From: Oligoflexia bacterium
GTDB lineage: Bacteria > Bdellovibrionota > Bacteriovoracia > Bacteriovoracales > Bacteriovoracaceae
NCBI GenBank assembly: GCA_015231955.1
Contig: JADGAN010000029.1
Coordinates: forward strand, 1-64,000
Direction of reading: 5' to 3'
DNA length: 64,000 bases
In this document: positions 34,961 to 44,224 of the stretch, piece by piece
How positions within the stretch are numbered: position 1 is the first letter of the stretch
How the letters are laid out: every line of letters starts with the position of its first letter
Translations under genes and position numbers: made by a program
Notes under the pieces: generated by a model
The model's database searches: none
Seen by the model: only the letters and a program-made list of their open reading frames with translations
What the model was told of the DNA's origin: nothing

Positions 34961-35096
34961 TTATCTATTCTCCTGGTTCTAGTGTTAATACGAGCTAGGC
35001 CATATGAAAGTTGGCCATACCAAAGAGAATGTTAGACATAACTAACGAGATGTCAATAGCAGTTAAAATTTTCGTATTTATGATCAAAATCCTAGC

Positions 35097-36290
35097 TTAC
35101 TCCCCAATGACCACTTGAACTCCAGTTGATGTATACCAAGATAAGGCACTGGACGAAGTCGATATTGCAAAATAGTAGCTTCCCCCAACAGCAATGTTGG
35201 TGTTGGCAGAGGGATCAAATACAATGCTATAATCTGCTCCAGAGCGGGCCACATAGGTGTAATAAAGGGCATTACCAGAGGAGTTGAGTAAACCTGCATA
35301 CACATAGGTTGTCGCCGTTGTCTCTTCGGAAACAGTTCCAGTGATCGTTATTGGCGAGTGCTTCGATATCCCTTGGTACCAAGCAATTGTTGACATAGTT
35401 GCAATTTTATTACCACTAAATCTCTCCGCAGGGATGTAGGAACTCACAAACGATGAAGGAATCGTCCCCTCAGTGGTGACAGAGGTGTAGGTCGATCCTT
35501 GAGTGAGAATACTCTCTCCACCTTGATGAATATAAGATTTATTGGAAGAGTTCCCGCTTGCAAAATCGTTGATTTGCAAATGGAGATGAGGGGTCGTTGA
35601 CATGCCAGTGTTTCCGGCCAAAGCAATGGTTTGCCCTCTTGCAACGGTGTCTCCCACGTTGACAAGCACGCAGTTTTTGCACATATGCACATAGACCCCG
35701 TAGGCCTGCTCACCGTGGTCGATGATCACATAGTTTGCACAGTTACCATACATAGGATCTGTCCCTCCTATATTCGAATCCTCCTTGATTTCCATCACTC
35801 GCCCCTCCCCCACCGCTAGGATTGGAGTGCACTCATCTACCGGAAAATCTAAAGAGTAGTAACCTCCAGTTGTATTGTGCGAGTATGCTCCTCCAAAGCC
35901 CTGACTAACATAGGCGGCCGTGCCATTTTCAAAGGGAAGGTAGCTGGGCGGATTAGTTGCAGAGAGAGAAAAGAGATCTTTTGTCTGAGTAGTGGTGGCC
36001 TTGGTAGTGAAAAAAGAGTCCTCGCTTTTCCCAAAGGCGTAATACCTCTCTGCTTTTCTTTGTTGATTACTAGGCACACTCTCGGTGTACATTGTTCCAT
36101 TGCTGCTATTGCACTCTTCGAGCGTTTTCCCTCGAGGGGGAGCATTACTTAAATCAACTCCATTAGTGCTAATATCAAGTTCTGTCGATTCACTAGTTGC
36201 ATGGTCTTTTTCAACACAACTACTAACTGTTAGCACAACTAAGTAAAAAAAGAAGAGGCCGCTTTTAAAATATCGACTTTTCTTAGGCAT
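35097..36290 (-). CDS. M23-family metallopeptidase lipoprotein
   Basis: 397 residues. Lipoprotein signal with VSSC lipobox, Cys25. The LytM/M23 zinc peptidase domain runs from about 125 to 245: His138 and Asp148 in SHNTTGGYYSLDF, GEGRVMEI, YVIIDHGEQAYGVYVHM, VARGQTIALAGNTGMST and HLHLQIN (His235, His237). It would cleave peptidoglycan cross-bridges at the outer envelope. The usual first motif HxxxD is present as His-Asp with nine residues between. The C-terminal 150 residues form a separate beta-rich domain of unknown role. A gene for an outer-membrane protein lies directly upstream. Confidence 0.88.
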   Translation of the reverse strand: MPKKSRYFKSGLFFFYLVVLTVSSCVEKDHATSESTELDISTNGVDLSNAPPRGKTLEECNSSNGTMYTESVPSNQQRKAERYYAFGKSEDSFFTTKATTTQTKDLFSLSATNPPSYLPFENGTAAYVSQGFGGAYSHNTTGGYYSLDFPVDECTPILAVGEGRVMEIKEDSNIGGTDPMYGNCANYVIIDHGEQAYGVYVHMCKNCVLVNVGDTVARGQTIALAGNTGMSTTPHLHLQINDFASGNSSNKSYIHQGGESILTQGSTYTSVTTEGTIPSSFVSSYIPAERFSGNKIATMSTIAWYQGISKHSPITITGTVSEETTATTYVYAGLLNSSGNALYYTYVARSGADYSIVFDPSANTNIAVGGSYYFAISTSSSALSWYTSTGVQVVIGE

Positions 36291-36319
36291 AATCCTCCAT
36301 CATTAACTACAAACAAATT

Positions 36320-36955
36320 TTAAAGATCGATACTTAATCCTAGCGCAAAAGTGTACACCTCTCGCTCCCATGGTTTTTGTAACTTTACAAAATTAGTTTT
36401 ACTCTCTTTCATTTTGATCTCTTTAAATTCTAAGTTACGATAGGTGATAGCAGCGACCCAACTAAAGACTCCAAACAACTTACCCATAATTCCCCCCCCT
36501 AGATGATAACCACTGCCACTAGCTAAGCTATAGTTTCTGCCAACAAAGTCGCTAACTCTCCTCGCCTCCGCCTGATAAGACCCATACCCACCTCGAAGAA
36601 AGAGAGGCGAGAACTGTAACTTAAAATCCACTCCGTAACCAGTGGGAGAGATATGAAAATTTTGCAAGACAGACCCACCGTTAGAGGTAATTTTTTGAGT
36701 TTTTGAGGAGTCTTGAAAGTAGAAAGCGCCTCCATGGAGTAATAAAAAAATCTTCAGATGCGCTAATGCCTCTAATGAATACCCAAGATTCTTGGCCTTG
36801 TGATTAAGGCCATTACTACTCGTTCCGCTATCAACTCCTCCTAATAAAGCTGCATCCATGGCCCACAAACCATTATGGGTGGCCATCACCAACAAGCAGG
36901 CCAGAAAAAAAGTGCAACACAACCTCAATCTTAAAAGTCCTTGTAAAAAACTCAA
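36320..36955 (-). CDS. Outer-membrane beta-barrel protein
   Basis: 211 residues, TTG start with AGAGG upstream and a signal peptide (CCTFFLACLLVMATHNGLWA). Alternating polar/hydrophobic strands with aromatic ends are visible (YGVDFKLQFSPLFLRGGYGS; HLGGGIMGKLFGVFSWVAAI), and the protein ends TFALGLSIDL, like small eight-stranded barrels. The role is unknown. It is 29 bp upstream of the M23 lipoprotein gene on the same strand. Confidence 0.65.
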   Translation of the reverse strand: MSFLQGLLRLRLCCTFFLACLLVMATHNGLWAMDAALLGGVDSGTSSNGLNHKAKNLGYSLEALAHLKIFLLLHGGAFYFQDSSKTQKITSNGGSVLQNFHISPTGYGVDFKLQFSPLFLRGGYGSYQAEARRVSDFVGRNYSLASGSGYHLGGGIMGKLFGVFSWVAAITYRNLEFKEIKMKESKTNFVKLQKPWEREVYTFALGLSIDL

Positions 36956-37079
36956 GAATAGTTACCTCTTAATAAAAATAAAGAGTATGAACATAACTCT
37001 ATTGAATTGTAACCGCCTTAAAATGTTTTGTATGCCTCTTTCTAAAAAACACCACTTCAGGATCCTAGCGCATGCCTTC

Positions 37080-39707
37080 TTACCAATCATTTTCTTCAAA
37101 AGGGCACTCTTTTCCATACACCTTTAACCAACTTAAGTTAGTAAATAAATCAGCATCCTCTCCCGTTGCTAAATTAAGATTTTGATACCCATCCACATGC
37201 AGAATTTTTGCAAATTCATCACCCTTTAACTCATTCTCACCTAAATTTCTATCAAGATAGATCACCGTTTTCTCTTTCGAAATTTTATCTTTATGTTTTT
37301 CAAAGTCATTCGTAGTCGATAATGTAAGTAGATTGATGTTTTTCTTTTTCGCGGCCATCTCCCATCCCATTCGCAACCACTTATCATCATCAATGTAGAC
37401 GTATTCATAAATATCGGTATTACTACTACTGTTTACTGATGGCACTTCTAATTGAGGCAATACCGAGAGACAGTCTACATTCAAAAGCACATTTATAGGA
37501 ACAAAGCCTGCAAGCATCTTTGGGATAAGCCTCACTCCTAACCTATCACACCTCTCTCTAATTTTATGGTTTTCATAGTGAGAAGTTACTAGGATAGCAT
37601 CTTTTATGTTTTGCTCTTCCAGGAGATCAAGTCCAGTGATGGTGTATCCTAAAAGTTCAAAATCACTCAAAAATAAAATTTTCTGATATATTACATTATG
37701 CGCTTTCACCCACTCCCTAAATGTTCCTGGGTTTGATAAATGCACAACTGTGATGTTGTTATTTTCAAACGATAGATCCTTAAAGCGATTATCCCACGTC
37801 TGATGAATCCCTTGGTCATCATCTAAGATGACAACAGCTTGACCTGGTTCTAACTCTATGCTGGGGACAAACCATTTTGGCGGTGTTACTCTTGGCAGGG
37901 AGAGAATTATTTTTGTTCCCTTACCAACCTCTGACTCGACAGAAAGTTCACCACCCCAAAAATGTACATTGGTGTACGCGTGATTTAAACCAAGACCATT
38001 TCCTGATTCACTACTATTCTCCTTCCCATAACTTATATGCTTTTGCCCCAGTTTCGCTAACACCTCTGGAGGTATACCTTTGCCGTTATCCTCTACCACA
38101 ACGCTTACTGTTTTAGAATTAGGTGACGTTAATCTAACAGCTATTTTCCCATGCCCCTCTTTTAGAGCTTCCGCTGAGTTGTTAATTAAGTTGGATATTA
38201 TTCTCTTAAATTCAATAAAATTAAATTTTGCAAACAGACCATAGCTAGTACTATCATAAACATCCCCTTCTATGGTCAAACCAAGGCGTGAGCGAAAATT
38301 CAAGCGTTTCTCTGTTACAATCTCTTCAATAATACTTGATAGCAGCTCCACTCTAACAGCTTTTACGTCATTGGTGCTCGCTGTACTCCCCCTGTTCTTT
38401 GCTAATAAGTTATTAGCAATATCTTGGATGCGTTCAATTTGTTGGCGGATAATAATTCTCTTTTCCTCTGGCAGCTCTTGCAAATTAAGCTTAACCATCA
38501 TATTGAGGGCCGACAATGGACTTCTTATATCGTGCGCAACTTGGCATGAAATTTCGACAAGAGCAACTTTTTTGGATTGCTCAAGGTGCTTATTAATAAT
38601 GTGATTAGTATGTTCAACTAGAATGTTATAGCGTCTAAGAATTTTATCTACCTCACTCACGCCAGTCAAGGTTTTCACAGGAGGTGCAAAATTTACAATA
38701 TCTTTGCCAACATTTGTATCCATCGATTCAAGAATCCTAGAAATCAGGTCTATTCTAGAGGAGATGAGTATCGCCAATAAATTAGATAAGAAGCAAATAA
38801 AGTATAAGATCAGTAATAAATTTGTCAGGCAAAAAACATCCTTTAGTTGAAACAGCTTGAGATATGCCATAAGTAGCATCAGCAATATACCACCGATGCA
38901 CACAAATAGTGATAAACCAGTTCTAATACTATGGTAAGTAGTTACTTGCAAATTATCGGTATTAAAGAGATCATCATATTTCAATGATAATAAAAATATT
39001 ACTGCAATACTAATTTGCCAACCGTGTTCGAAGCCCATTAGCATGCCTGTTTGCTCAAATAGAGATGTCTGATATCGTATTGCTAAATCGGAAACCACCA
39101 TAAGAATTAGCATTTGCAAGAAAAGATATTTTTCTATCTTGTTAACTCTAAAAACCAAGGGAAGCAACATGGCGATTATAGAGACCTCACTTAGTGCATA
39201 AGAGATCTCAGTAAAGTAGTGGTCGAATGTTTGAAACTCCACCGACTGAAACAGTGGCACCAAAATAAATTTAAAGTTAACAATAGATAAAAACAAACTA
39301 ACAACTATTATACTACCTATTGAGGCCCTATCTCTCAGATACTTTTTATAATCAAAAAAAATATTTAGGGCCATAATAGACATAAAAATTGCATAAAGCA
39401 AAGCATCTATTTTTATAATTGTTTGCGCCCCTCTATTTGGCACCGATAGAGTATATGTATAGATTATCTCTCCCACAAGCATTGTGATAAAAACAGGCAA
39501 CCAACGAATATGAGCGAAAGCTAAAGAGTTCTCGGCATTAAAAAATTTTCTTTCTTTAAATGCTTTATTGAGCAACAGCAAACTAATTCCTAACTCAGAG
39601 ATGTGAGCGTGAATGCCTGTAATAAAATAGTTATCTGGACAGAACATCCTGAGTAATAAAATTGGGCCAAACACATATATTGCGGAGAGAATATACTTAA
39701 CCATCAC
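37080..39707 (-). CDS. Hybrid sensor histidine kinase with two receiver-like domains
   Basis: 875 residues. About ten membrane segments fill residues 1-320. The HisKA region has EISCQVAHDIRSPLSALNMM (phosphorylated His near 392). The HATPase domain has NLINNSAEALKEGHG, VVVEDNGKGIPPEV and ESGNGLGLNHAYTNVHFWGG. Two C-terminal receiver-like domains follow: one with VVILDDDQGIHQTW and LFLSDFELLG (possible Asp near 680), the other with YVYIDDDKWLRMGWE and VIYLDRNLGENELKG (Asp near 820). The start GTGATG overlaps the stop of the C39 peptidase gene, so the two proteins are made together. No separate output regulator is encoded next to it. Confidence 0.9.
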   Translation of the reverse strand: MMVKYILSAIYVFGPILLLRMFCPDNYFITGIHAHISELGISLLLLNKAFKERKFFNAENSLAFAHIRWLPVFITMLVGEIIYTYTLSVPNRGAQTIIKIDALLYAIFMSIMALNIFFDYKKYLRDRASIGSIIVVSLFLSIVNFKFILVPLFQSVEFQTFDHYFTEISYALSEVSIIAMLLPLVFRVNKIEKYLFLQMLILMVVSDLAIRYQTSLFEQTGMLMGFEHGWQISIAVIFLLSLKYDDLFNTDNLQVTTYHSIRTGLSLFVCIGGILLMLLMAYLKLFQLKDVFCLTNLLLILYFICFLSNLLAILISSRIDLISRILESMDTNVGKDIVNFAPPVKTLTGVSEVDKILRRYNILVEHTNHIINKHLEQSKKVALVEISCQVAHDIRSPLSALNMMVKLNLQELPEEKRIIIRQQIERIQDIANNLLAKNRGSTASTNDVKAVRVELLSSIIEEIVTEKRLNFRSRLGLTIEGDVYDSTSYGLFAKFNFIEFKRIISNLINNSAEALKEGHGKIAVRLTSPNSKTVSVVVEDNGKGIPPEVLAKLGQKHISYGKENSSESGNGLGLNHAYTNVHFWGGELSVESEVGKGTKIILSLPRVTPPKWFVPSIELEPGQAVVILDDDQGIHQTWDNRFKDLSFENNNITVVHLSNPGTFREWVKAHNVIYQKILFLSDFELLGYTITGLDLLEEQNIKDAILVTSHYENHKIRERCDRLGVRLIPKMLAGFVPINVLLNVDCLSVLPQLEVPSVNSSSNTDIYEYVYIDDDKWLRMGWEMAAKKKNINLLTLSTTNDFEKHKDKISKEKTVIYLDRNLGENELKGDEFAKILHVDGYQNLNLATGEDADLFTNLSWLKVYGKECPFEENDW

Positions 39708-40357
39708 TGTGTTTGTCCTTGCCGTGGGGTTGCAATTATATACGTTCTCCTCATGATTTTTTCAAAACAGAAGGCATCGAACCACATTGAATAAAATCTT
39801 TCTGCATTTGCGTAAGTAAGTCCTGATTTATTACCATTGTAATGAGCAGCTGGATCCGCAAGAATTATAGTGTCTTCACTACCGTCTGATTTTCCTCCAG
39901 ATAAATATCCCACCACTAAGGCCCAATGCCCACCCCAGTCTATCCACTCAACGAGAATGGGATTTCTATTGATCAAGGATTCTCTTATGATTCGTAACCC
40001 TTCTCTATCTCCAGTAGCTTCTTCTCCCCAAACAACGCTAAACCCATGGGTTTCTAACCAGTCAACCATCTGCTGAGGAGATGTGCCTGGATTTTTATGA
40101 GACCTGTCGCGAGTGCCCATCTCTGTCGCTATCATCAGTTCATCACCGTAAAAACCGTAATAATGTAAGAGTGTAACCAAAGAGGCAGGCCCGCAGGTAT
40201 AATCTGTTGTTTGTTGATAGCTATAGGAATGGAGTAATAACTTGTGCTGAACAGTAATCTCTTTCTGAAAAAGATGCCCCAATCTTTCCAACAATCTTCC
40301 TATAGTAAATAGCAAATTATTTCTATCTAAAACGAACATATCCATTCTGTTTTCCAT
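39704..40357 (-). CDS. C39-like cysteine peptidase family protein
   Basis: 217 residues without a signal peptide. The active site is laid out as in C39: Gln near 49 and Cys55 in YQQTTDYTCGPASLVTLLHY, His144 in WGGHWALVVGYLSG and Asp168 in IILADPAAHYNG. Free-standing C39-type domains cleave or bind peptides, and bacteriocin transporters use the same fold to remove leader peptides. No ABC transporter is attached here. AGGGG lies before the ATG. It overlaps the histidine kinase gene by 4 bp, suggesting a linked peptide-processing or sensing role. Confidence 0.85.
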   Translation of the reverse strand: MENRMDMFVLDRNNLLFTIGRLLERLGHLFQKEITVQHKLLLHSYSYQQTTDYTCGPASLVTLLHYYGFYGDELMIATEMGTRDRSHKNPGTSPQQMVDWLETHGFSVVWGEEATGDREGLRIIRESLINRNPILVEWIDWGGHWALVVGYLSGGKSDGSEDTIILADPAAHYNGNKSGLTYANAERFYSMWFDAFCFEKIMRRTYIIATPRQGQTQ

Positions 40358-40435
40358 TAAAAACCCCTATGTTTTTTTGTCATTTTTAATCCCTTTAAAA
40401 CAAGCACTAATAGACAACGTAAAAGAAACTAGAAT

Positions 40436-40501
40436 CCATGAGAGAATTAAAATTATTGATCACAGTACCTAGCTTTATCGCGATCAATAATTTTCTCATG
40501 G
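40436..40501. repeat. Long imperfect inverted repeat
   Basis: The left arm CCATGAGA...AAATTATTGATC (40436-40461) and the right arm GATCAATAATTTTCTCATGG (40482-40501) are complementary over 20 bases, with a 6-base insertion in the left arm and a 20-base loop. The right arm covers the last codon of the small gene at 40496. It could be a terminator without a good T-tract, or a palindromic insertion. Confidence 0.6.
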
Positions 40502-40726
40502 ATGGAGCATTTTTTTATTTACTAGATATTTCGTGTCTTTTTTTAGTAGCTCTTTAATAAAAAAAGCAATCTGTTCTGCAGAAAAGAGATCAAATCTATG
40601 AATTATTGCTCCTAAATAAATTTGTGCTGATGATTTATTGTTGAAGATAAAGTCGATTAGGGTTGTAAGATTGCGAATGCAATTTTCGGATTTCCAAGTA
40701 TGAAATAACTCCAGAGACTCTCTCAT
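40496..40726 (-). CDS. Small protein of unknown function
   Basis: 76 residues from the ATG at 40726, which has GAGGG 7 bases upstream; longer in-frame starts up to 40798 lack such a site. The sequence is helical, with NLTTLIDFIFNN, AQIYLGAIIHRFDL and a basic tail (KDTKYLVNKKMLHP). No family is recognised. It lies upstream of the C39-kinase pair on the same strand, separated by 138 bp containing an inverted repeat. Confidence 0.45.
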   Translation of the reverse strand: MRESLELFHTWKSENCIRNLTTLIDFIFNNKSSAQIYLGAIIHRFDLFSAEQIAFFIKELLKKDTKYLVNKKMLHP

Positions 40727-40853
40727 GTTCAATCCCTCAATAAAAACGTTCTTCTTGCTATAGTTAATCATTGTTATGACTAGCTCTGTGCAATGCAAGT
40801 GCCAAAATATCTGTGATGCCTATGGAGCTATTTTTGTTCGTAATTAAAGTGAC

Positions 40854-41475
40854 TTGAGTGAGTTTGAAATGAGGTAAGCAATTGATAATAACCATAATTT
40901 CCAAATCTTGTATGTAAAAAAACTATACACCTGCACTAATTCATGACATGCACTAGGGTATGGCCTTTATGTTCATTTGGTAGTGTGTACTCCCACTTGG
41001 GATAAACTGTGCAGTGATTGTGATAATGTCGGAAGAATACATATTGTCATTCAATGGCACTAACTTAAACTTCACCTTTTAGAGCATTTTGAATATATTT
41101 TTTTTAAAGGAGAATCGTTGGACAACAGGTATTGCCACTACTCATTAGGAAAAATGACAATTTTTTTGTCACTTGATGTACTTTTTTTTCTGCGTTTTCT
41201 GCTATCACCTTGATATTCCAGATACTTAAAAAACAATTTTCAAATAGTAACTGTTTTCCATGTATAACAGATCGCATTTTAGCAATCCACTAACAAGGAA
41301 TAAGATGATGAAGATGGAACAACATTCAATAACTTCTCTATTTACGCTTGCAACTACATTCGTGATCAATACGCTAATGATCAGTCCGCTTAGTGCAGTC
41401 ATGTCTACATTGCCTGCTGATTATGACAAACAACACCCTTACTACATCAAGTTTTGTTCATCTTCTCAGTGGCGA
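40854..41475 (+). repeat. Duplicated promoter and signal-peptide segment, copy 1
   Basis: About 620 bp that match 43642-44224, starting at TTGAGTGAGTTTGAAATGAG and ending at CAGTGGCGA. Shared blocks include the -10-like TGTATAA and the Shine-Dalgarno AACAAGGAATAA. Copy 1 carries about 40 extra bases near 41030-41150. It makes up most of the 506-bp gap before 41305; the first 55 bp of that gap show nothing else. Confidence 0.93.
41305..41475 (+). pseudogene. Truncated copy of the exported protein encoded at 44030
   Basis: 57 codons: start, signal peptide (SLFTLATTFVINTLMISPLS) and the first mature residues (STLPADYDKQHPYYIKFCSS, then SQWR) nearly identical to 44030-45559. The similarity stops abruptly after SQWR, where an IS66 transposase fragment on the other strand begins. 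It lacks the 11-residue basic insert after the first Met residues that the full copy has. Confidence 0.9.
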
Positions 41476-41712
41476 TATTGATCGGAGTAATGTCATCAGG
41501 AGTGACACGACGTTCACTTTTTTTATCAAACAGTGCTCGAATGAGCCTTTCGATAGAAATATTTTTTTCTGTAGAAGCGAGCTGAGGTTAATCACAGAGG
41601 AAAGACAGTGAATAATATTCTTGTTTGATAAACCACTCGCCTTAACTTCACTAATGGCGATTTGGATATCTTCCTCTGAACATTCGATGATTATGTTGTC
41701 TTTCTTGCCCAT
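41476..41712 (-). pseudogene. IS66 transposase N-terminal fragment with frameshift
   Basis: From ATG at 41712 the frame reads EDIQIAISEVKASGLSNKNI and INLSSLLQKK, like the N-terminus of IS66 TnpC. After an A-rich run near 41573 the homology continues in the next frame as SIERLIRALFDKKSERRVTP and DDITPINIA, the conserved LFxxKSER segment. The fragment ends exactly where the truncated exported-protein copy ends, so a partial IS66 sits in that gene or was joined to it by recombination. Confidence 0.85.
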
Positions 41713-41745
41713 GAGAAGAAAATACTATACTTTTCACAGGAAGCC

Positions 41746-42123
<378 letters not shown>

Positions 42124-42170
42124 TAAACTATCTTTGCGGATAATGTCACCTCTAGAAAAAGGCCCCCTCT

Positions 42171-43574
42171 ATGTTTGTTGGAAGGAACCATGAGCTTAAG
42201 CAATTAGAACAAGCTTATCATGCTACAACATCCAAGTTAGTTGCTATTTATGGAAGAAGAAGAATTGGCAAGAGCTTTTTAGTTGAGCATTTTACTAAGA
42301 ACAAACGTCTACTTGTGTTTGAAGGTCTAGAAAACGAAACCACTCCATTGCAAATTACACAGTTTACGCATGATCTGGCATTGCAACTCAAGGACAAAGT
42401 ACTTTTGCATGTTCACTTTAATACATGGGAAATGGTGTTTGATTATTTAACTGATTTCTTTTCTAAGCAAAATCACAAATGGGTCCTTTTTTTAGATGAA
42501 TTTCAGTGGCTAGCGGCAAACCAGGGACGATTGGTTTCGTTAATAAAAAAGTATTGGGACCAACATTGGAAGAAACAAAATATTCTGCTTATCTTATGTG
42601 GCTCGGTCTCCTCTTATATGGTTAAAAATGTCATAAAATCAAAAGCACTCTATGGGCGAATCAATTTGGAGATATGCCTGGGACAACTTTATCCTTCGGA
42701 GGCCATGAAGCTTTTACGATCGAAACGCTGTAAAGAAGAGATATTCAAATACCTACTGATTATCGGATCTGTTCCCAAATATATCGATGCCCTTGACCCA
42801 AATCACTCCTTGGAAAAAAATATTAATACTCTCTGTTTTACCCAAAATGGTGACCTTGTAGAGGAGTACGAAAAAATTTTTTATAGTCAATTTAAAGAGT
42901 ACAAAACTTATGAACAAATCATTCGCCTCCTTCAAGAGGGGCCTCTAGATCTATTAAGCATCTCCAAAGCGCTTAAGATCCCTTCTGGAGGGGGGCTACT
43001 CTCCTATCTCACGAACTTGGAAAAAGCGCTCTTTATCACCTGTTATACATCGTATGAAAAAAACTTAAACAGTAAAAATAAAAAATACAAACTGACCGAT
43101 GAGTATTTGCGCTTTTACTTTAAATATATGCAAAAAAACCTTAAGGCCATCAAAGTAAATGCAACTAAAAATCTCTTTAATCTTCTGGTCAAAGACCAGT
43201 GGGAACCATGGTTAGGTCATGCTTTTGAAAATTTTTGCCTAAAAAATGCCGAATATCTTGCGACTAAAATGGGCTTTAATGATCAAGTCATAAGTTTTGG
43301 TCCTTACTTTAAGAAGGAGAGCAGCGGCTTTCAAATTGATCTGATTTACGTTCGTGCCGACAAAACCATCACCCTATGTGAAATCAAATACCACGATCGG
43401 CCGATTACCACGAAGATCATTAGGGAGGTCGAAAAAAAATGTGACCTACTCTCCCCCTTCCTTCCTCGCGGTCACACTCTTGAGAAGGCTTTAATATCGC
43501 AGTACGGTCCCGACAAGCACTTAAACGATGCCAACTATTTTCACCATTTCTTAAGTATTAAAGAGCTTTTCTAG
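42171..43574 (+). CDS. AAA ATPase with C-terminal DUF234/PD-(D/E)XK nuclease-like domain
   Basis: 467 residues. The N-terminus FVGRNHELKQLEQAY, Walker A AIYGRRRIGKSFLVEHF and Walker B KWVLFLDEFQWLAAN with ILLILCGSVSSYM is the archaeal-type STAND ATPase (PF01637) pattern. A winged-helix part follows (LDLLSISKALKIPSGGGLLS). The C-terminal domain has WLGHAFENFCLKNA and GFQIDLIYVRADKTITLCEI followed by KY, a D...E-x-K arrangement as in PD-(D/E)XK nucleases. Proteins of this kind are often linked to mobile elements or toxin-like functions; the role here is unknown. It lies between the two copies of a duplicated segment. Confidence 0.88.
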   Translation: MFVGRNHELKQLEQAYHATTSKLVAIYGRRRIGKSFLVEHFTKNKRLLVFEGLENETTPLQITQFTHDLALQLKDKVLLHVHFNTWEMVFDYLTDFFSKQNHKWVLFLDEFQWLAANQGRLVSLIKKYWDQHWKKQNILLILCGSVSSYMVKNVIKSKALYGRINLEICLGQLYPSEAMKLLRSKRCKEEIFKYLLIIGSVPKYIDALDPNHSLEKNINTLCFTQNGDLVEEYEKIFYSQFKEYKTYEQIIRLLQEGPLDLLSISKALKIPSGGGLLSYLTNLEKALFITCYTSYEKNLNSKNKKYKLTDEYLRFYFKYMQKNLKAIKVNATKNLFNLLVKDQWEPWLGHAFENFCLKNAEYLATKMGFNDQVISFGPYFKKESSGFQIDLIYVRADKTITLCEIKYHDRPITTKIIREVEKKCDLLSPFLPRGHTLEKALISQYGPDKHLNDANYFHHFLSIKELF

Positions 43575-43641
43575 GTGTTTTCGGCCCTTTAAAAATGAGA
43601 ATCTGTAGTATCATTCACGCATGAAACAGCCATCCGAGTCA

Positions 43642-44224
43642 TTGAGTGAGTTTGAAATGAGGTAAGCAATTGATAATAACCATAATTTCCAAATCTTGTA
43701 TGTAAAGAAACTATACACCTGCACTAATTCATGACATGCACTAGGGGATGGCCTTTGTGTTCATTTGGTAGTGTGTACTCCCACTTGGGATAAACTGTGC
43801 AGTGATTGTGATCATGTCATTCAATGGCGCTAACTTAAGCTTCACCGTTTAGTAAAAAAACAGTTTAGGGAAAGCGACAATTTTTTTTGTCACTTGATGT
43901 ACTTTTTTTTCTGCGTTTTCTGCTATCACCTTGATATTCCAGATACTTAAAAAACAATTTTCAAATAGTAACTGTTTTCCATGTATAATAGATCGCATTT
44001 TAGCAATCCATTATTAACAAGGAATAACAATGATGAAGATGAAAAAAATCAAAAGAGAGAGAGAGGGGCAGCACTCCATGACTTCTCTATTTACGTTTGC
44101 AACTACATTTGTGATCAATACGCTAATGATCAGTCCGCTTAGTGCAGCGATGTCTACATTGCCTGCTGATTATGACAAACAACACCCTTACTATATCAAG
44201 TTTTGTTCATCTTCTCAGTGGCGA
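43642..44224 (+). repeat. Duplicated promoter and signal-peptide segment, copy 2
   Basis: Matches 40854-41475. It contains a TATAAT-type -10 at 43984-43989 (TATAAC in copy 1) about 40 bp before the gene start at 44030. It fills nearly the whole 455-bp gap after the ATPase gene; the remaining 67 bp show nothing recognisable. Confidence 0.93.
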
